This document shows, piece after piece, positions 42,794-51,685 of a stretch of 64,000 bases of DNA. Under the pieces are notes generated by a model, which saw only the letters and a list, made by a program, of their open reading frames with translations, was not told the origin of the DNA and searched no databases. The DNA is from Butyrivibrio sp. FCS014 (GTDB lineage: Bacteria; Bacillota; Clostridia; Lachnospirales; Lachnospiraceae), in NCBI RefSeq assembly GCF_000526935.1, contig NZ_JAHA01000019.1, positions 806,001 to 870,000 on the forward strand. Direction: 5' to 3'. The first letter of the stretch is position 1. Each line of letters opens with the position of its first letter. Position numbers and translations under genes: made by a program.

Positions 42794-43855
42794 ATGAGGA
42801 AGCTCATGTGGCTAGTATTTTTTATAATCGCAACGATTATGGTTCAAGGTTGCAGTGAGCTAGAAGTAGATGGGAATGCAGCTTCTTACACCTCGAAAGA
42901 ACCCAAAGATGGTTATAATGCTTTTACCAATAGAATGTTTGCAATTGGTTACTACAAGTTTCCTATTCCGGAATACTATGATGTAAAAGCAAAACAAAGC
43001 CGAAAATTGGAGGCATATGCGGAAAATGGCGATAAAATAGCCAGTTTGTCTATATCTAGAGTACCTGATGACAGCAAAGTAAGCTATGAGCGGCTGGATA
43101 ATAATTCTGAGTTTTATACGTTAATTAATGACGTTCTTGAGAAAATTGAGGTAGAAGATATATCGGACGAATGGCATGAGACAGACTTAGTAAAAGGAAA
43201 ATTAGTCTCATTTAACTATAATACACCAATTGTTGGGACCGGTAAGCTTTTTATATTTCCATCATTTGAAGATAATGCATGGTACGTTATAACAAGTGCA
43301 GAGACTGACAATACAGACTATTCATACTATGATGACTTTATCGCTATTCTTGGTGGGATCACATTTTTTGAAGCAGGTACGATAGATGATACTATGGAAG
43401 CCGAAGTATCATTTCCGCTTAAAGATGCTCAAAAAGCCGCTATAGTAGCTACCATAAACTTATATGAGTACATGGATTATGCCACGAATGGGAAGTCGTT
43501 AGAACAAGAAGATGTACTCGCGTGGTCAAAGGCAATTCAAGAGTTCAATCCATACGAGTGGGGGGATGGCATAGGCATAGACGAGAATACATGGAAAGTT
43601 TATGGTATTCAACTAAAGTCTCTATATATGACTGAAGGAGAATATCATTATATAGACGATATTGAATGTTATGTGACATATCAGGATGGGACTTATATTA
43701 TTTCTGATATCCACGGGTATTATCACAGTCCTGCAATGGAGTCATTTAGTAAATCTATGGGGGTTAAATATACAGGAGTATACATTCATAATTTAGAAAA
43801 TAAGGAATATGCTCTAGTTATATTAAATCTTCCAGAATCGATGATTCGACGATAA
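42794..43855 (+). CDS. Lipoprotein of unknown function
   Basis: Exported lipoprotein, 353 aa. Signal peptide ends in lipobox MVQGC (Cys20); start ATG 42794 behind AAGGAG. The mature part begins with a beta-sandwich-like region typical of small surface lipoproteins (YYKFPIPEYYDVKAK, SLSISRVP) and a second domain (about 210-340) with WSKAIQEFNPYEWGDG. No family recognised. Base composition is AT-rich like its neighbours in the accessory region. Confidence 0.8.
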   Translation: MRKLMWLVFFIIATIMVQGCSELEVDGNAASYTSKEPKDGYNAFTNRMFAIGYYKFPIPEYYDVKAKQSRKLEAYAENGDKIASLSISRVPDDSKVSYERLDNNSEFYTLINDVLEKIEVEDISDEWHETDLVKGKLVSFNYNTPIVGTGKLFIFPSFEDNAWYVITSAETDNTDYSYYDDFIAILGGITFFEAGTIDDTMEAEVSFPLKDAQKAAIVATINLYEYMDYATNGKSLEQEDVLAWSKAIQEFNPYEWGDGIGIDENTWKVYGIQLKSLYMTEGEYHYIDDIECYVTYQDGTYIISDIHGYYHSPAMESFSKSMGVKYTGVYIHNLENKEYALVILNLPESMIRR

Positions 43856-43886
43856 ATGATATCGGTTGTTTTGGAACTGATATCAT
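43856..43886 (+). terminator. Hairpin after lipoprotein gene
   Basis: ATGATATCGGTT and AACTGATATCAT pair with one wobble around a 7-base loop, just after the stop. No T-run follows. Confidence 0.4.
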
Positions 43887-44101
43887 CCACTACGGTAGGC
43901 AGAGTGTAAAATTAACTATACCTAATTATCAAGCAAAAGGCGCTCTAGTTCATCCATATCATAACCCATTTTCATCCTTTGCTTGCTCTGTAAATTCTGA
44001 TTAATGCGCAATTTGTACCCTAAAATTACCCAAATTTAATTGGTCTAAAATGTACTAATTTGGACTGAAACAGACATTTGAATAAAAAGAAATCTAACAA
44101 C
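43887..44101. other. Gene-poor stretch with a possible minus-strand gene tail
   Basis: On the minus strand a frame ending at TAG 43922 reads KMGYDMDELERLLLDN, which looks like the end of a protein, but upstream codons do not continue a recognisable gene. It may be a remnant. Nothing else seen. Confidence 0.25.
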
Positions 44102-44140
44102 AAAAAAAGCTGAAGACCTAGAAAATATCTAGATTTCAGC
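44102..44140 (-). terminator. Terminator of tRNA-Trp
   Basis: GCTGAA...TTCAGC outer stem and CTAGA/TCTAG inner stem followed by seven T on the minus strand, 15 bases after the tRNA. Confidence 0.75.
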
Positions 44141-44154
44141 CTTTTTACATTGAG

Positions 44155-44226
44155 CAGGGGAAGCAGGATTCGAACCCGCATGAACGGTTTTGGAGACCGC
44201 AATACTAGCCATTGTATGATTCCCCT
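44155..44226 (-). tRNA. tRNA-Trp (CCA anticodon)
   Basis: Minus-strand cloverleaf: acceptor AGGGGAA/TTCCCCT, D-arm ATAC/GTAT, anticodon stem GCGGT/ACCGT with loop CTCCAAA (anticodon CCA), T-arm GCGGG/CCTGC with loop TTCGAAT, discriminator G. The 3' CCA is not encoded (CTCA follows). It lies in the accessory region and could be an integration target, but no duplicated tRNA end was found in the window. Confidence 0.95.
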
Positions 44227-44475
44227 ATTCTATCTCTGTGCAGTTCGCTTTGTTTTGTAACCACATTTGATTTTCTGAGCATTCTGAATTCCATATAACG
44301 CGAACCACGAGTGATATTGTACCATCACTATAGCCTATTGGCAATACCTAAAATGATGTTTTTGTAAACCCATCAATTTCTTATCAATATTTCCCTTTTC
44401 GATTGTAAATGATGTCTTTTACCTTACCAACTGATTGTGGGCGATTTTAGTGAATTTTTGACATTTTTGTCCATC

Positions 44476-44541
44476 AAAAATATTGAACAAATAGCATTTT
44501 TTGCTTATAAAAATATTGAATAAATGACATTTTTTGCTTAT
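44476..44541. repeat. Tandem 33-bp direct repeats upstream of ATPase gene
   Basis: Two near-identical units start AAAAATATTGAA and contain CATTTTTTGCTTATA, with period 33 (44476 and 44509); a third degenerate unit runs into the leader at 44542. They lie just before the ATPase start and may be regulator sites. Confidence 0.65.
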
Positions 44542-44583
44542 AATTTTCTTGAATAAATGCACACAATCATCCGGGAGGCCCTA

Positions 44584-45921
44584 ATGTTTAAGAGAAAAGT
44601 CACTGACCAACTCATGGAATGGAAAGAAAAATATGCTCCAAAATATGCCGCTTTACTGGAAGGCGCAAGACGAGTTGGTAAATCTACTGTAGCGGAAAAC
44701 TTTGCCCAAGAAAACTACAGATCTTATATCAAGATTGACTTTGCCAATATCAGTAAGGAGCTCCTAGAGGTCTTTGATGATATCGCCAACCAGAATACAT
44801 TCTTTTTACGATTGCAGACTGTAACCGGAATCACCTTATACCCACGCGAATCAGTCATAATATTTGACGAGATTCAGCGTCAGCCTTTGGTCAGACAGGC
44901 AATCAAATATCTGGTAGCAGATGGGCGATATGACTATATCGAGACCGGATCTCTTATCAGCATTAAGAAGAATGTAAAAGACATCGTGATTCCCTCCGAA
45001 GAACATAAAATCCCTGTTTATCCCATGGATTATGAAGAATTTATGTGGGCTATAGGCAATGATACATATCCTGTACTGCGTGAACTGTATCATACCGGTA
45101 AGCCTGTCGGGAATGGCACCAACAGAAAGCTTATGCGCGACTTCAGAATATACATGGCCGTAGGCGGTATGCCACAGGCTGTAGAAGCATATGTGAACGG
45201 TAAAAACTTTACTGAAATCGATGCTGTCAAAAGAGAGATCATAAGCCTGTACATAGATGACTTCAAAAAAATAGACAGTTCCGGACTTGTTGGCAAAATG
45301 TATGAAGCTATTCCCAGCCAACTTGCCACCAACAAAAAGAGATATATGATTTCCAGAGCTACCGGTAAGCGAAAGACTTCAAAAGATGTAGAAAGGCTAT
45401 CTGATCTGCTTGATTCAAAAACAGTTATTCCATGCTATAACACATGCAATCCCAGTATCACCTTAGCCCAGACCAAAGATGATGACACCTTCAAACTTTA
45501 TCTTTCTGATATCGGTCTTTTTACAACCATGATCTTTATGGCATCACCGCAGACCTCAGAGAATATTTACAGTAAATTGCTCAGTGATAAGCTTCCGGCT
45601 GATCTGGGTTATTTATATGAAAACGCTGCAGCCCAGATAATTGCCGCAACAGGTAGGTCGCTTTACTATCATACTTGGGAGAAAGAAAACAGCACACACT
45701 ACTTTGAGGCAGACTTCCTCCTTCAGGACAAAGCTAAGCTTATGCCACTGGAAGTAAAATCTTCAGCAACGAAGAAGCACGAATCCATAGATGCATTTTG
45801 CAGGAAATACTCAAAGTACATTTCCGGAGCAATTCTGTTATCACAAAAAGACGTCGGCAAGGATCAAAGCCTCTTATTTAAGCCTATCTATATGCTACCT
45901 TTTATCTTGGAAGATTTGTGA
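44584..45921 (+). CDS. AAA ATPase with DUF4143 domain
   Basis: Protein of 445 aa. N-terminal P-loop: Walker A LLEGARRVGKST (residues 24-35) and Walker B VIIFDEIQR, followed by the DUF4143 winged-helix and nuclease-like C-terminus (YLYENAAAQIIAATG, EADFLLQD, LEVKS). The final D-x(n)-LEVK pattern resembles a PD-(D/E)XK core. Start ATG 44584 behind GGGAGG. Such ATPases are abundant in anaerobes and of unknown role. It stands alone, converging on the VirD4-like gene. Confidence 0.9.
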   Translation: MFKRKVTDQLMEWKEKYAPKYAALLEGARRVGKSTVAENFAQENYRSYIKIDFANISKELLEVFDDIANQNTFFLRLQTVTGITLYPRESVIIFDEIQRQPLVRQAIKYLVADGRYDYIETGSLISIKKNVKDIVIPSEEHKIPVYPMDYEEFMWAIGNDTYPVLRELYHTGKPVGNGTNRKLMRDFRIYMAVGGMPQAVEAYVNGKNFTEIDAVKREIISLYIDDFKKIDSSGLVGKMYEAIPSQLATNKKRYMISRATGKRKTSKDVERLSDLLDSKTVIPCYNTCNPSITLAQTKDDDTFKLYLSDIGLFTTMIFMASPQTSENIYSKLLSDKLPADLGYLYENAAAQIIAATGRSLYYHTWEKENSTHYFEADFLLQDKAKLMPLEVKSSATKKHESIDAFCRKYSKYISGAILLSQKDVGKDQSLLFKPIYMLPFILEDL

Positions 45922-45935
45922 TACATCAGTATAAA

Positions 45936-45979
45936 AGTACCGCCTGCCTTTGATTACTTGGTCACTGACAGACGGTGCT
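45936..45979. terminator. Probable terminator between converging genes
   Basis: AGTACCGCCTG and CAGACGGTGCT can pair with two wobbles around a 22-base loop. It lies between the ATPase gene and the VirD4-like gene. Confidence 0.4.
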
Positions 45980-45992
45980 TCTCATTCTCCTT

Positions 45993-47324
45993 TCAGGCTA
46001 ACATCAGTTCTTCGGTTTTCTCTTCCTTTCTGAGTCCCAATCTTTCTTCCAGTTTTTCCAGCTCGAAGTTCTTTGCAAACACCGGCTCTTCTCCTCTTCT
46101 GAAGATGATGTTCATTCCCACCGGCATGTTAAGTACCTTCTTCTCAGGAATATCAGCTCTTCTTGCAACGCTTCTTGCGGTATCTACGTCATTTCCTCCA
46201 AGATACACGTAATTATCGCAGTTTCCGATTATTGTCCTGCCGTCTTCACCATATCTATGCGATAACTGCGCTTCACTTTGAATGCTCAGCATAGTGGATA
46301 TTCCTCTGGATCTTATAGCTGAGATCATCCTGGGGAACTCATCAATGCTTACGTTGGTGGCGAAATCATCCATGATGAATCTTACGGGAACCGGAAGCTT
46401 ACAATCCGGGCATTCGTCGTCAGCATAGGTGCACAGCTCATTCATCGCCTGCGTAAAAAACAGATTGGCGAGTGGATCCATAGCTCTGTCCGAATCGCTT
46501 ATTACCACAAATATAGCGGTCTTTTTACTTCCTACTTCTCTGAAATCCAGGGGTTCAGTATCCTTATACTGATTATCATGGCCGGAATTGTCACCTCCCA
46601 TCATTTTTTCAACGCCCGGAGTATCCATTGTTGCAAGTTTTGCGTTGCAGCTTATAAGTATACTTTTCAACGTCTTGGCGGCTGCTACCCTGAACTTATC
46701 ATACTGCTTCACCGCAAATGATTTGCTGTTACTTCTTCTCGCATTATCCATTATTCTGTCCACGGGATTCTTTATTCCATCGGAGTACTCCTCAACATTT
46801 GATGCTACCGCCAGCTTGCCAATGCAGCTGAGATTCTGTTCGTCCCTGGGTCTGAACTCATGCAGATATGAAATTATGGCTGAAAGATAAAGGACAGTTG
46901 CTTCGTCCCAGAACGGATCAAATCTTCCTCCTCGATAATCCAAATACGACAGCATTCTTGCAATCTTCACCGTGTCATAATCAGTTCTTATATAGTCAAA
47001 GAAGTTATAACTGTCAGATTTCTCGGGATGAATGAAATCAATCTTTTTTACCTTATAGCCTTTTCTCTTAAGGTATTCTCCATAATCCTTCCAGAGCTTG
47101 CCCTTAGGATCCGAAATGATGTAACTGCCTTGAGCCTGAAGGATGTTGGGCGTAATGATAGAGCGGGTCTTGCCGGCTCCTGACGCCCCTACAATGAGTA
47201 CATTGTTATTTCTCAGTGTCTTGTAACAATCCATGCTGTAAAACTGTCCATTTGCAAGGATCATATCCCCTTTCTTTGGCATGCTGAACTTAGTATTGCT
47301 GCACTGTGTAAATGTATCTCTCAT
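45993..47324 (-). CDS. VirD4/TraG-like ATPase, orphan
   Basis: Protein of 443 aa related to type IV coupling proteins. Walker A VGASGAGKTR (about 45-54), SDPKGKLWKDYGEYL, Walker B IMDDFATNVSIDEFPRM and a glutamine-bearing SIQSEAQL. It lacks the N-terminal transmembrane helices of typical VirD4/TraG proteins and has no relaxase, VirB4 or other conjugation gene beside it here. It may be a remnant of a mobile element or a soluble version with another DNA- or protein-moving role. RBS AAGGAGA precedes ATG 47324. Confidence 0.85.
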   Translation of the reverse strand: MRDTFTQCSNTKFSMPKKGDMILANGQFYSMDCYKTLRNNNVLIVGASGAGKTRSIITPNILQAQGSYIISDPKGKLWKDYGEYLKRKGYKVKKIDFIHPEKSDSYNFFDYIRTDYDTVKIARMLSYLDYRGGRFDPFWDEATVLYLSAIISYLHEFRPRDEQNLSCIGKLAVASNVEEYSDGIKNPVDRIMDNARRSNSKSFAVKQYDKFRVAAAKTLKSILISCNAKLATMDTPGVEKMMGGDNSGHDNQYKDTEPLDFREVGSKKTAIFVVISDSDRAMDPLANLFFTQAMNELCTYADDECPDCKLPVPVRFIMDDFATNVSIDEFPRMISAIRSRGISTMLSIQSEAQLSHRYGEDGRTIIGNCDNYVYLGGNDVDTARSVARRADIPEKKVLNMPVGMNIIFRRGEEPVFAKNFELEKLEERLGLRKEEKTEELMLA

Positions 47325-47401
47325 AGCTTTATCTCCTTATCAATTTCATTTTGCTTTACACTATATATACCCACAGGAACACAAAAAAGTTTTATGAAAG
47401 C

Positions 47402-47434
47402 AAAAAACTCCCAGATCTCTCTGAGAGTTTTTGC
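47402..47434 (-). terminator. Terminator of the CapA operon
   Basis: On the minus strand AACTCTCAGA, loop GAGA, TCTGGGAGTT, then TTTT, 20 bases after the CapA stop. Confidence 0.75.
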
Positions 47435-47451
47435 TCATGATTATCATGCAC

Positions 47452-48912
47452 CTATTTCCAGTAGGAATTTATCTCATAAAGATCATGGCCCGTGACCTTT
47501 ACTCCGTCGTAGGTATGCTCGAAGATGATTCGCGCCTCTCCTCCTGTTTTTGTCTTCTCATCCATTCCCTGGTCCGCCCTGAAATTTCCCAGGGAGAAAA
47601 AAACTATCGTCTCCCCGCCATCATTTCTTTCAAGGACTCGCTTTTCCTGAAGCACATGGGGATGACTTCCGATGACCACGTCCACACCGGCCCTTGCAAA
47701 AAGCTCTGCGAAGTGTTCCTGCTGCGGGGTGACCCCGGTACTGTACTCATCTCCCCAGTGGACGAAAACGGCAACAGCGTCATACTTCTCTTTTGCCGCC
47801 TTAAGCCTTTCCACCATCTCATTTTCGCCGGCCTCATCAGAGGGCAGAAGGTCCACCATATCTTTTACCGGTTCTTCTGCTCCGGCATCAGCGGCATCTG
47901 CGCTCCCGGACGCTATGCCGTTGACTCCGTAGGTATAGCTAAACAGCGCAAAGGTCATGCCGTTCCTGGAAATAGTCGCATCCTCCCCGATGACGGAATC
48001 AAAGGGGGAGTGTATCCCGAGAGCTTCCACTCCGCTTTTCTTAAAGACAGCGCAGGTGGTATCAAGTCCGTATATCCCCCGGTCCAAAATATGGTTGTTG
48101 GCGCAGGCCGCAATATCAAAGCCCGCATCCGCAAGCGCCCCTCCCACTTCCACCGGTGTTCCAAAGGATGGGTATCCCCCATACATGGAGGGTTTGTCAA
48201 CAAAGGGCGTCTCGCAGTTAAAGGCAGCAATGTCCGCGTCCTCAATATCTTCAAGGAAAGGCTCATAGAGAAAAGAAAAATCGCCGCCCTTAGCCTTTAG
48301 GCCGTAGTCCAGGATGCTCTCGTGAATAATGTTGTCTCCGAAAGCCACGAAACTGACAGAATTGTCCATGGACTTAAGCCCCCAGGATTCCCATCTCCAG
48401 AGGCTACAGTGACCGCTCCTTTCCTCGGTGAGGATTATGGAGGGGTTCTTCTCCATTAGTTTAAATCGTGTGATCTCAGGGCCGATCTCTGAGGCCAGCC
48501 ACTTCTCTTTTACCTGAAGATCCTCGGATATATCATAGATGAAGATGTGCTGGGAATAGTTCTTTTCATCGGCCTTTACCCAGAAGGGCATGTCGGGGCC
48601 AAAGCGCCCTCTTTTCCACACAAGAAGGATAAGCTCGAGGTCTTCATCCCCGTCAAGGTCCGACACAAGAAAGTCCTGGACAAGCCAGCTCTTTTTCGTG
48701 TGCCATTTTGGTCCCTTGCCCCCGTCCCTTAGGACCATTTTTTTGCCACTAAGTTGTAGGGTGCCGCCGTAGATTTCCTGTTCCTTCTCCTGCCAGGATA
48801 CGTTCATGGGCAGCTTGAGGAATACAAGAAAATGGACAGCACAAAAGGCTGCTGCCATTAGAAACAGCAGCAGCCATATGATATTTCTTTTTTTGTCAAA
48901 CAGACTTCTCAT
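47452..48912 (-). CDS. CapA-family metallophosphatase-like protein
   Basis: Membrane-anchored protein of 486 aa. One N-terminal helix (about 11-31), an extracytoplasmic beta-rich part (about 40-170, with the VSDLDGDEDLELIL Ca-binding FG-GAP-like motif), then the PGA_cap/CapA domain. The CapA domain shows FGDNIIHE, NCETPF, ACANNHILDRG, VFVHWGDEY and VIGSHPHVLQ, which are the expected metal-site residues. The family takes part in poly-gamma-glutamate or other surface polymer metabolism; the exact role is unknown. Start chosen at ATG 48912, overlapping the previous stop by one base (TGATG); a TTG at 48915 is out-competed. Confidence 0.88.
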   Translation of the reverse strand: MRSLFDKKRNIIWLLLFLMAAAFCAVHFLVFLKLPMNVSWQEKEQEIYGGTLQLSGKKMVLRDGGKGPKWHTKKSWLVQDFLVSDLDGDEDLELILLVWKRGRFGPDMPFWVKADEKNYSQHIFIYDISEDLQVKEKWLASEIGPEITRFKLMEKNPSIILTEERSGHCSLWRWESWGLKSMDNSVSFVAFGDNIIHESILDYGLKAKGGDFSFLYEPFLEDIEDADIAAFNCETPFVDKPSMYGGYPSFGTPVEVGGALADAGFDIAACANNHILDRGIYGLDTTCAVFKKSGVEALGIHSPFDSVIGEDATISRNGMTFALFSYTYGVNGIASGSADAADAGAEEPVKDMVDLLPSDEAGENEMVERLKAAKEKYDAVAVFVHWGDEYSTGVTPQQEHFAELFARAGVDVVIGSHPHVLQEKRVLERNDGGETIVFFSLGNFRADQGMDEKTKTGGEARIIFEHTYDGVKVTGHDLYEINSYWK

Positions 48913-51167
48913 CAATCATGGTACCTGTAGCTCTGGGTCCAGTCGGGCTGAACGGGCTTGTCCTTGTTCTCAACCCAGTTCCAGTTTTCGTCAAGGTGGC
49001 CGCCGGAAAGCTTATCTCTCCATTCGCTGTCGGTAAGGCGCTCACTCATGGGCTGGACGAACTGGTAGAAGCTGTAGACGCTTCCCCTTGCCACGTGGAT
49101 CTCGCCGTCGATAGGGAATACCACGTACATATTCTGGGCTTCGCCGGTTCCAACCTCCAGCACAGAGCCGTTAGGGTCTGTGGCTATGTCCGCGATAACG
49201 GGGCATGGAGACTCGTAGCTGTAGATAATATCGCCGTAATCTTTGTTTACCTCATACCAGAAGTGCTCCAGATCTCCGCCGTAGTCCTTGATGAATTCGT
49301 ATTCCTCATCAGTGAGGGCTTCATTCACCAGCTCTTTTTCAGAGATGGTCAAAAGAGTCTTCGCCATGGTGGAAAGTTTTGTCAGATCCTCACGGGCACT
49401 GTCCTCCAGCATTCCGTAGGAATCAAGGCCGTCCCTGGTCTTCTCGGAGAGGAACAGGAACCTGCTGTAAACCACGGGCTCCGGCTCAACATAGCCTCTG
49501 TCATCCAGTACCTCTTCGTCATCGCCTCCGCCCATCTCGGCCATGACCTGCTTGGCGTAAAGGATGGTGTCGTGCTTGAGCTCTGCATAGGATCCGGCAA
49601 AGGTCTCAAGATCCTTCTTGGCCCATTCCTCAGACTGCATGAAGGAAGGATAGCCCTCGCCCTTCTTTTCAAGAAGAGGTCTTAAGGTATTAAGCCATCC
49701 CGCATAGATGCTGGCATTCCAGTCGGCGGGTGAGGCTGTGTTATACAGCTCTTTTACCTCATTCAGGTTTTCGGTATAACCCTCAAACTCAGTTGCTCCC
49801 TGCTCTTTGAGCAGTTCCATTGCGGTGTCGGAGCCAAGGGCAGCCATGGTATCGAAGGTGTCCGGAAGGTATCTTCTTTCTCCCTCTCCATTCTCCTTGA
49901 CTGCGCTGTAGATAAGTCTCTGCATTATCGCTGCATCTATGGTGAAGCGCTGTCCCATAAATCTGAAGGAAGGAATCACGGGATCGTCTCCCTCCATTAC
50001 AGGGATGGAATTGATTTTGGGTTCTCCTATGGTTCCCGCAAGGTCCATGACCTTTGAAAGACCGTCCTTGTTTGAAGCAAGGTCCGAAGTTCCCGGCATC
50101 TTGCCATAGGCTTCTTCTATCACAGGAGCTATTTCAACATATCCCGGGTCGTCGCTCTTTCCTGCAAAAAATGCGGTGATGTTGTATATACTCTCCCATT
50201 TGTCCAGGCCGTTGTCCTTAAGGGCCATGGTCATCAGTATCGCGCTCTTTACCGCTTCCTCACTGTCAAGGGCAAAGGGAATGCGGCCGTACCACATCAT
50301 GGACCTGAAGTAAGGCTCAAGCTCCGTGCCCTCGTAGTAGCCTCTGGGCTTGTACTGGGTGTAGTCCTCGTTAAGGCCCGTAAGGAAACATTCATCGATG
50401 CCGGAAGCATCCATTATCTTACTTATCTCTTCTTCCGCAGCTGACTGAGCATCCGCTGCGATCTCAGGAAATGTCACGCTGCTGTCAAGGAGCTTACTTC
50501 CCACATAGAAGAAAGCTGTGTTTCTCTTTGCTGCGTCCTCCCAGTCTGTGCCTGTAAGGTCTTTCGCCTGCGCAGCGGAGGCTGCCAACAGCTCTTTTCC
50601 CAGGTCCTCTAAGGTGGAAGAAAGATGGTTCATCTCGGTCTTCTTCATCAGGTACGCAAAGTACAGATGGTAGGTGTGCATCAGGGAATCTACAGTGACA
50701 AAGCTCGGGAACTGCAGATATCTGTTGTCCTCGTATACGTCAAAAAACTCACTGTTTCCGAAGCCTCCGTTAACCGCAAAGCCGTTCTTTATCAGTGCCT
50801 CGCGAAGGGGCGCGGTATTGTTGTATTCGCTGTCATAATCAGGGTCAAACCAGTTGGCAAAGCGCTCGGCGTAGACCACGTTGGAGAAATCCTCAGCTAT
50901 GGTGTAGGGTTCAACGCAGGGTTTAAGGAGCTGGTTGTAATAGATCTCCTCCTCATCCCCAAGAAGCGAAGTTTTGATGGTCTTTACAGTCTCTTCGCCG
51001 GAAACCGCACTGTCCTCAGCGGCTGTATCGGCGCTGTCTTCAGGCTCCCCGCTCTCTTCCACGGCCGTGATTTCTGTGTCTGCCGTTTCGTTTGTTGTCC
51101 CGGCAGCTCCGCATCCTGCGGCTACCATGGAAATCGTAAGTATCAATGCTATCAATCTTTTTTTCAT
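48912..51167 (-). CDS. DUF3160 lipoprotein
   Basis: Lipoprotein of 751 aa. Lipobox MVAAGC (Cys19), an acidic Ser/Thr/Glu linker to about residue 70, then a long DUF3160 domain. Family signatures: FVTVDSLMHTYHLYFAYLMK near residue 155 and, near the end, IHVARGSVYSFYQF. RBS AAGGAGGG precedes ATG 51167. It is translationally coupled to the CapA-like gene, so the two may act together at the cell surface. Function of the domain is unknown. Confidence 0.88.
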   Translation of the reverse strand: MKKRLIALILTISMVAAGCGAAGTTNETADTEITAVEESGEPEDSADTAAEDSAVSGEETVKTIKTSLLGDEEEIYYNQLLKPCVEPYTIAEDFSNVVYAERFANWFDPDYDSEYNNTAPLREALIKNGFAVNGGFGNSEFFDVYEDNRYLQFPSFVTVDSLMHTYHLYFAYLMKKTEMNHLSSTLEDLGKELLAASAAQAKDLTGTDWEDAAKRNTAFFYVGSKLLDSSVTFPEIAADAQSAAEEEISKIMDASGIDECFLTGLNEDYTQYKPRGYYEGTELEPYFRSMMWYGRIPFALDSEEAVKSAILMTMALKDNGLDKWESIYNITAFFAGKSDDPGYVEIAPVIEEAYGKMPGTSDLASNKDGLSKVMDLAGTIGEPKINSIPVMEGDDPVIPSFRFMGQRFTIDAAIMQRLIYSAVKENGEGERRYLPDTFDTMAALGSDTAMELLKEQGATEFEGYTENLNEVKELYNTASPADWNASIYAGWLNTLRPLLEKKGEGYPSFMQSEEWAKKDLETFAGSYAELKHDTILYAKQVMAEMGGGDDEEVLDDRGYVEPEPVVYSRFLFLSEKTRDGLDSYGMLEDSAREDLTKLSTMAKTLLTISEKELVNEALTDEEYEFIKDYGGDLEHFWYEVNKDYGDIIYSYESPCPVIADIATDPNGSVLEVGTGEAQNMYVVFPIDGEIHVARGSVYSFYQFVQPMSERLTDSEWRDKLSGGHLDENWNWVENKDKPVQPDWTQSYRYHD

Positions 51168-51208
51168 AATGCCCTCCTTGATGTCTGTAGAATGATTTTA
51201 CTGTCTTA

Positions 51209-51685
51209 TTATATCAAATCTGCGGGTGTGCAGGCCGCTGCCCTGATAAGATCCGCAGGTTCAAGCTCTATCTGTGCACCAACCTTGCCGCCGCTGACAT
51301 AGATCTTTGTAAGGCTGTTTGCCGCCTCATGGATGAAGGTTGGAAATTTCTTTTTCATTCCTATAGGGGAGCATCCGCCGTGGACATAGCCCGTTAAAGG
51401 AAGCAGCTCTTTTTGCTTGATCATCTCGACAGACTTCTCTCCCACCACGGAGGCTGCCTTTTTAAGGTTAAGCTCCCGGGCCACGGGGATAACAAACACG
51501 TAGTACTGCCCGGTCTTTCCTCTGGTGACCAGGGTCTTGAAGACGCAGTTAACGTCCTCTCCAAGGATCCCTGCGATCTGCTCTCCTGTAAGTCCCGGAT
51601 CGGCCTCATATTCATGACCGCTGTAGGAGATCTTGAGGCTGTCCAGCACCCTCATTACATTTGTCTTCTCTGTTTTATTCTTCAT
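51209..51685 (-). CDS. ybaK: YbaK/EbsC-type Cys-tRNA(Pro) deacylase
   Basis: Editing enzyme of 158 aa that removes cysteine from mischarged tRNA-Pro. Family marks: VNCVFKTLVTRG with the catalytic-region Lys, LNLKKAASVVGEKSVEM, and GYVHGGCSPIGMKKKFPTFI. Start at ATG 51685 with AAGGAG upstream; its first 11 bases overlap the Sfp-type gene. A frame extending to 51772 reads that gene out of phase. Confidence 0.93.
   Translation of the reverse strand: MKNKTEKTNVMRVLDSLKISYSGHEYEADPGLTGEQIAGILGEDVNCVFKTLVTRGKTGQYYVFVIPVARELNLKKAASVVGEKSVEMIKQKELLPLTGYVHGGCSPIGMKKKFPTFIHEAANSLTKIYVSGGKVGAQIELEPADLIRAAACTPADLI

Noticed and set aside
44155..44226. tRNA-Trp as a proven attachment site
   Set aside because: No duplicated 3' tRNA segment was found in the window and the recombinase present is of the serine type, which seldom uses tRNA genes.
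44476..44560. CRISPR-like array
   Set aside because: The units are contiguous tandem repeats without unique spacers, and no cas gene is nearby.
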